Source of the DNA: Orrella dioscoreae
GTDB lineage: Bacteria > Pseudomonadota > Gammaproteobacteria > Burkholderiales > Burkholderiaceae_B
Direction: 5' to 3'
DNA: 64,000 nucleotides
Assembly: GCF_900089455.2 (NCBI RefSeq)
Contig: NZ_LT907988.1
Span: 1,860,001-1,924,000 of the forward strand
Of this stretch, positions 61,019 through 64,000 are shown in pieces (the first letter of the stretch is position 1; the number at the start of each line of letters is the position of its first letter). The notes beneath the pieces were generated by a model, which was not told the origin of the DNA, did not search any database, and saw nothing but the letters and a program-made list of their open reading frames with translations. The position numbers were made by a program, and so were the translations under genes.

Positions 61019-63198
61019 ACGGTTCCGCCGCAAGCTGGCGGCAGGCCGCGCGGCGCGGCCTGCTCGTCCTGCTGCTGATGGTGCTGGGCATCATCCTGCT
61101 GGACCGCGCCTTTCCCTTGCCCGATCCGCGCGCGCAGGGCGGCCTGGTGGTCACCGACCGGCACGGCGAGCCCTTGCGCAACTGGCCCAGCGCCGACGGC
61201 GTCTGGCGCTATCCCGTGACCGCCAAGGATGTCTCGCCGCGCTATCTGCAGATCCTGCTCGATTACGAGGACCGCTGGTTCCGCTGGCATCCCGGGATCA
61301 ACCCTGTCGCATTGGCGCGCGCCGCCTGGCAATGGCTGTGGAACGGCCGCATCGTCTCGGGCGGCTCGACCTTGACGATGCAGGTGGCGCGGTTGATCGA
61401 CCCCGCGCTGGCGGGCGCCGATTCGCGGCGGCTGTCCGCCAAGCTGCGCCAGGCCTTGCGCGCGTTGCAGCTGGAACTGCATTACGGCAAGGACGAGATC
61501 CTTTCCCTGTACCTGAGCCGGGCGCCCATGGGGGGCATCGTCGAAGGCGTCGAAATGGGCGCGCGCCTGTGGCTGGGCAAACCCGCCGCGCGCCTGACCG
61601 ATGCCGAGGCCGCGCTGCTGGTGGCCCTGCCGCAGGCGCCGTCCCGCCTGCGTCCCGACCGCCATCCCGAGGCCGCGCAGGCCGCGCGCGACAAGGTGCT
61701 GGCCCGCATGGTGCAGACCAGCGGCTGGACCGAGGCGCGGGTGGCCGATGCGCGGCTCGAGAACGTCGTGGCGCCGCCCTTGCGCGCGCGCTGGCTGGCG
61801 CCGCTCGCGGCCGAGCGCCTGCGCCGGCGCGCGCCCGCAGGGCAGGAGGTGCTGGCCTCGACACTGGATGCCGAGATGCAGGCCACGGTCGAAGGCATGC
61901 TGCTCGATCGCATCGATCTGCTGCCGCCGCGTGTCTCGGCGGCCGTGATCGTCATGGACAACGACACGCTGGCGCTGCGGGCCTATGCGGGCTCGGCGGA
62001 CTTTGGCGATGATTCCCGCTATGCCCACGTGGACATGGTGCAGGCCGTGCGCTCGCCCGGCTCCACGCTCAAGCCGTTCCTGTATGGCTTCGCGCTGGAT
62101 GACGGCCTGGTGCATTCCGAAAGCCTGCTGCGCGACGACCCGCTGTCTTTTGGCGGGTATGCTCCGGGTAATTTCCAGGCCGCGTTTTCCGGACCGGTGA
62201 GCATGGCGCAGGCCTTGCAACGTTCCTTGAACGTGCCCGCCGTCGACCTGCTGGACCGGGTGGGGCCGGCCCGTTTCGCCTCGGCCATGCAGGCGGGCGG
62301 GGTGCGCCTGCGCATGCCCGCGGGCGCCGTGCCCAATCTCAGCCTGATCCTGGGCGGCGGCGGCACCACGCTGGAAGAGCTGGCAGGCGCCTATCGGGCG
62401 CTGGCGCGCGGCGGGCTGGCGGGCCGGCCGCGGCTGGAGGAAGGGCAGCCGTTCAGGGAGTCGCGTATCATGAGCCAGGGCGCTGCCTGGATCATCCGCG
62501 ACATCCTGGAAGGGGGCGGCCATCCCGACCGGCCGTTCCAGCAGTCGGGCGCCATGCTGGCATGGAAAACGGGCACGAGTTTCGGGTTCCGCGATGCCTG
62601 GGCGCTGGGTGTGACCGACGACTGGACGCTGGGCGTCTGGGTCGGGCGGCCCGACGGCACGCCCAATCCGGGTTTTTTTGGCGCGAACGTGGCGGCGCCA
62701 TTGCTGCAGGACCTGGCGGCGGCATTGCCGCGAGGCCCCGCAGGCACCGGCATGGCCTGGCGTGTCCGCCCTGTAACGGTGCAGCCCGTCACGACGTGCT
62801 GGCCACTGGGCGTCACGCCCGAACGGGCGCCGGACGGCGTCTGTCCGCAACGGCGCGCGGCCTGGTCGCTGAATGAAACCGTGCCGCCCACGTTCCCGGC
62901 CTACGCCGAACCCGCCGACGGGCCCTTGCGTCTGACCGGGGTGGCCCCACATGCAGTATTGCGGCCACCACCAGGCCAGCGCGAGGTTCGGCTGGCATTG
63001 GGCGCGGAAGGCACCCGGGGAGAACTCTGGTGGCTGCTCGATGGTCGAATCGTGGCACGCAGCGATGCGCGCAAAGGCGCCGAGGCAGCGGTCCAGACCC
63101 TGGTACTGTCGCGTAATGGCACGTATGTCGCCACCGTCATGGACGCGCAGGGGCGCCACGACAGCGCGACATTCCAAATCGCTGGTGTTGTGCCGTGA
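61015..63198 (+). CDS. pbpC: Penicillin-binding protein 1C
   Basis: 727 residues. A membrane anchor (about 13-30) precedes a GT51 glycosyltransferase domain with the catalytic Glu in DYEDRWFRWHPGINP and GGSTLTMQVARL. The transpeptidase domain has SxxK Ser350-Lys353 (SPGSTLKPF), SLN (about 406) and KTG at 518-520 (WKTGTSFG), and a C-terminal BiPBP_C domain (about 640-727) follows. It polymerises peptidoglycan and is thought to repair wall together with A2M. The GTG start overlaps the A2M stop. All catalytic motifs are intact. Confidence 0.95.
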   Translation: MNGSAASWRQAARRGLLVLLLMVLGIILLDRAFPLPDPRAQGGLVVTDRHGEPLRNWPSADGVWRYPVTAKDVSPRYLQILLDYEDRWFRWHPGINPVALARAAWQWLWNGRIVSGGSTLTMQVARLIDPALAGADSRRLSAKLRQALRALQLELHYGKDEILSLYLSRAPMGGIVEGVEMGARLWLGKPAARLTDAEAALLVALPQAPSRLRPDRHPEAAQAARDKVLARMVQTSGWTEARVADARLENVVAPPLRARWLAPLAAERLRRRAPAGQEVLASTLDAEMQATVEGMLLDRIDLLPPRVSAAVIVMDNDTLALRAYAGSADFGDDSRYAHVDMVQAVRSPGSTLKPFLYGFALDDGLVHSESLLRDDPLSFGGYAPGNFQAAFSGPVSMAQALQRSLNVPAVDLLDRVGPARFASAMQAGGVRLRMPAGAVPNLSLILGGGGTTLEELAGAYRALARGGLAGRPRLEEGQPFRESRIMSQGAAWIIRDILEGGGHPDRPFQQSGAMLAWKTGTSFGFRDAWALGVTDDWTLGVWVGRPDGTPNPGFFGANVAAPLLQDLAAALPRGPAGTGMAWRVRPVTVQPVTTCWPLGVTPERAPDGVCPQRRAAWSLNETVPPTFPAYAEPADGPLRLTGVAPHAVLRPPPGQREVRLALGAEGTRGELWWLLDGRIVARSDARKGAEAAVQTLVLSRNGTYVATVMDAQGRHDSATFQIAGVVP

Positions 63199-63258
63199 AC
63201 GGCATAGAATAGGAAGCGTGGATTTACTGGTCCGCTTCGATTGGAAGACGGAGGAAGC

Positions 63259-64000
63259 GTGATTTCTCAAGAGCTTGAAGTCAGCCTGCACATGGCGTTT
63301 GTCGAGGCCCGTTCGGCCCGGCATGAATTCATTACCGTGGAGCACCTGCTGCTGTCACTGCTGGACAACGCGTCTGCGGTGGAAGTGCTTCGCGCCTGCG
63401 CGGCCAACATGGACGAACTGCGCCGCAACCTGCGCCAGTTCATCACCGAGAACACGCCCGTCATCCCGAGCGGCGCCGAAGTGGACACGCAGCCCACGCT
63501 GGGTTTCCAGCGCGTGATCCAGCGCGCCATCATGCACGTGTCGTCCGGCGGCGCCAGCAAGAAGCCGGTCACCGGCGCGAACGTGCTTGTCGCCATCTTC
63601 GGCGAGAAGGATTCCCACGCCGTCTATTACCTGCAACAGCAGGGCGTGACGCGCCTCGATGTGGTCAATTTCCTGTCGCACGGCATCACCAAGCAGACCC
63701 AGGTCGAGTCCAGCAGCCCGGCCAAGGAACCGCCGCCCGCCGAGGAAAATGCCGAGTCGCGCCAGTCGGCGCTCGACCAATACGCGCAGGACCTCAACGC
63801 GGCCGCCCTGGCTGGCCGCATCGATCCGCTGATCGGCCGCGAGCAGGAAGTCGAGCGCGTCATCCAGGTGCTGTGCCGCCGCCGCAAGAACAACCCCCTG
63901 CTGGTCGGCGAGGCCGGCGTGGGCAAGACTGCCATCGCCGAGGGCCTGGCATGGCGCATCACGCGCGGCGACGTGCCGGAAATCCTGGCGCAGGCCCAGG
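63259..64000 (+). CDS. clpA: ATP-dependent Clp protease ATP-binding subunit ClpA, N-terminal part
   Basis: Truncated by the right edge; 247 codons present. The Clp N-domain ([20 protein letters not shown], then [15 protein letters not shown]) that docks ClpS is followed by a linker rich in Pro/Glu and the first AAA+ module, with [20 protein letters not shown] and Walker A GEAGVGKT. It unfolds substrates for ClpP. The GTG start follows GAGGAA. A TAGAAT box at 63205-63210 in the 60-bp gap after pbpC could give it its own promoter. Confidence 0.95.
   Translation, partial: MISQELEVSLHMAFVEARSARHEFITVEHLLLSLLDNASAVEVLRACAANMDELRRNLRQFITENTPVIPSGAEVDTQPTLGFQRVIQRAIMHVSSGGASKKPVTGANVLVAIFGEKDSHAVYYLQQQGVTRLDVVNFLSHGITKQTQVESSSPAKEPPPAEENAESRQSALDQYAQDLNAAALAGRIDPLIGREQEVERVIQVLCRRRKNNPLLVGEAGVGKTAIAEGLAWRITRGDVPEILAQAQ

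Noticed and set aside
55850-61033. A nearly full-length open frame (over 1700 codons) antisense to the alpha-2-macroglobulin gene.
   Set aside because: GC-rich codon bias leaves the antisense frame stop-free. The translation is a low-complexity mix of Arg, His, Gln, Gly and Ala with no domain, while the sense frame has an intact thioester motif.

Overview
The window is a GC-rich, gene-dense chromosomal segment from a betaproteobacterium, most probably of the Alcaligenaceae (Bordetella/Achromobacter group). The indications are a Bug-type (TctC) solute-binding protein, a proteobacterial EmrE, a DUF3579 gene divergent from argD, the exbB-exbD-lpxK-Trm112-kdsB-adk order, an E. coli-type ArgG, and G/C-ending codons throughout. 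No IS element, prophage, CRISPR array or replication origin was seen.

Layout. 0-5.3 kb: a LysR-controlled catabolic cluster (M20 peptidase, Bug protein, beta-hydroxyacid dehydrogenase, aldehyde dehydrogenase, carboxymuconolactone-decarboxylase-like protein). 5.2-7.2 kb: a small proline-rich protein and a triple-PAS LuxR regulator. 7.2-10.4 kb: the alanine catabolic locus (Lrp-type regulator, dadA, alanine racemase). 10.4-14.8 kb: phosphatase, DUF697-like protein, then an envelope/stress block (phospholipase-D-type cardiolipin synthase, BON protein, glycine-zipper protein, YqjD/DUF883-like protein). 15.0-16.5 kb: tRNA-Met, a small orphan gene, and emrE with its TetR regulator behind a perfect 20-bp palindrome. 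16.7-23.5 kb: a membrane protein, a ferredoxin-type glutamate-synthase-like flavoprotein, a GNAT enzyme, and an MHYT hybrid kinase translationally coupled to an HD-GYP response regulator. 23.7-29.7 kb: two identical tRNA-Leu(CAG) genes, rnr, rlmB, a Cys/Met-metabolism PLP enzyme, HU and tRNA-Val. 29.8-32.1 kb: tonB-exbB-exbD. 32.2-35.9 kb: a two-component system in one operon with the potassium transporter gene kup. 35.9-38 kb: an MmyB-type regulator divergent from an MFS exporter.

38.1-41.9 kb: argD-argF-argG, transcribed leftward. 42.0-44.2 kb: a DUF3579 gene and an SDR-TetR pair preceded by two copies of one operator. 44.3-52.5 kb: a leftward run of 2-hydroxyacid dehydrogenase, rpsT, murJ, an SDR, adk, kdsB, Trm112 protein, lpxK and a second exbD/exbB pair (lipid A, Kdo and lipid II functions). 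52.8-55.7 kb: xseA, a DUF192 protein, a cold-shock protein and clpS. 55.8-63.2 kb: a bacterial alpha-2-macroglobulin gene overlapping pbpC (PBP1C). The start of clpA runs off the right end, so the A2M/PBP1C pair separates clpS from clpA.

Most genes are ordinary core or accessory genes. The least ordinary parts are the SDR-TetR locus with duplicated operators, the short-loop histidine kinase coupled to kup, the inverted DnaA-box pair near xseA, the split clpS/clpA locus, and genes whose -10 box lies so close to the start codon that leaderless mRNA is likely.
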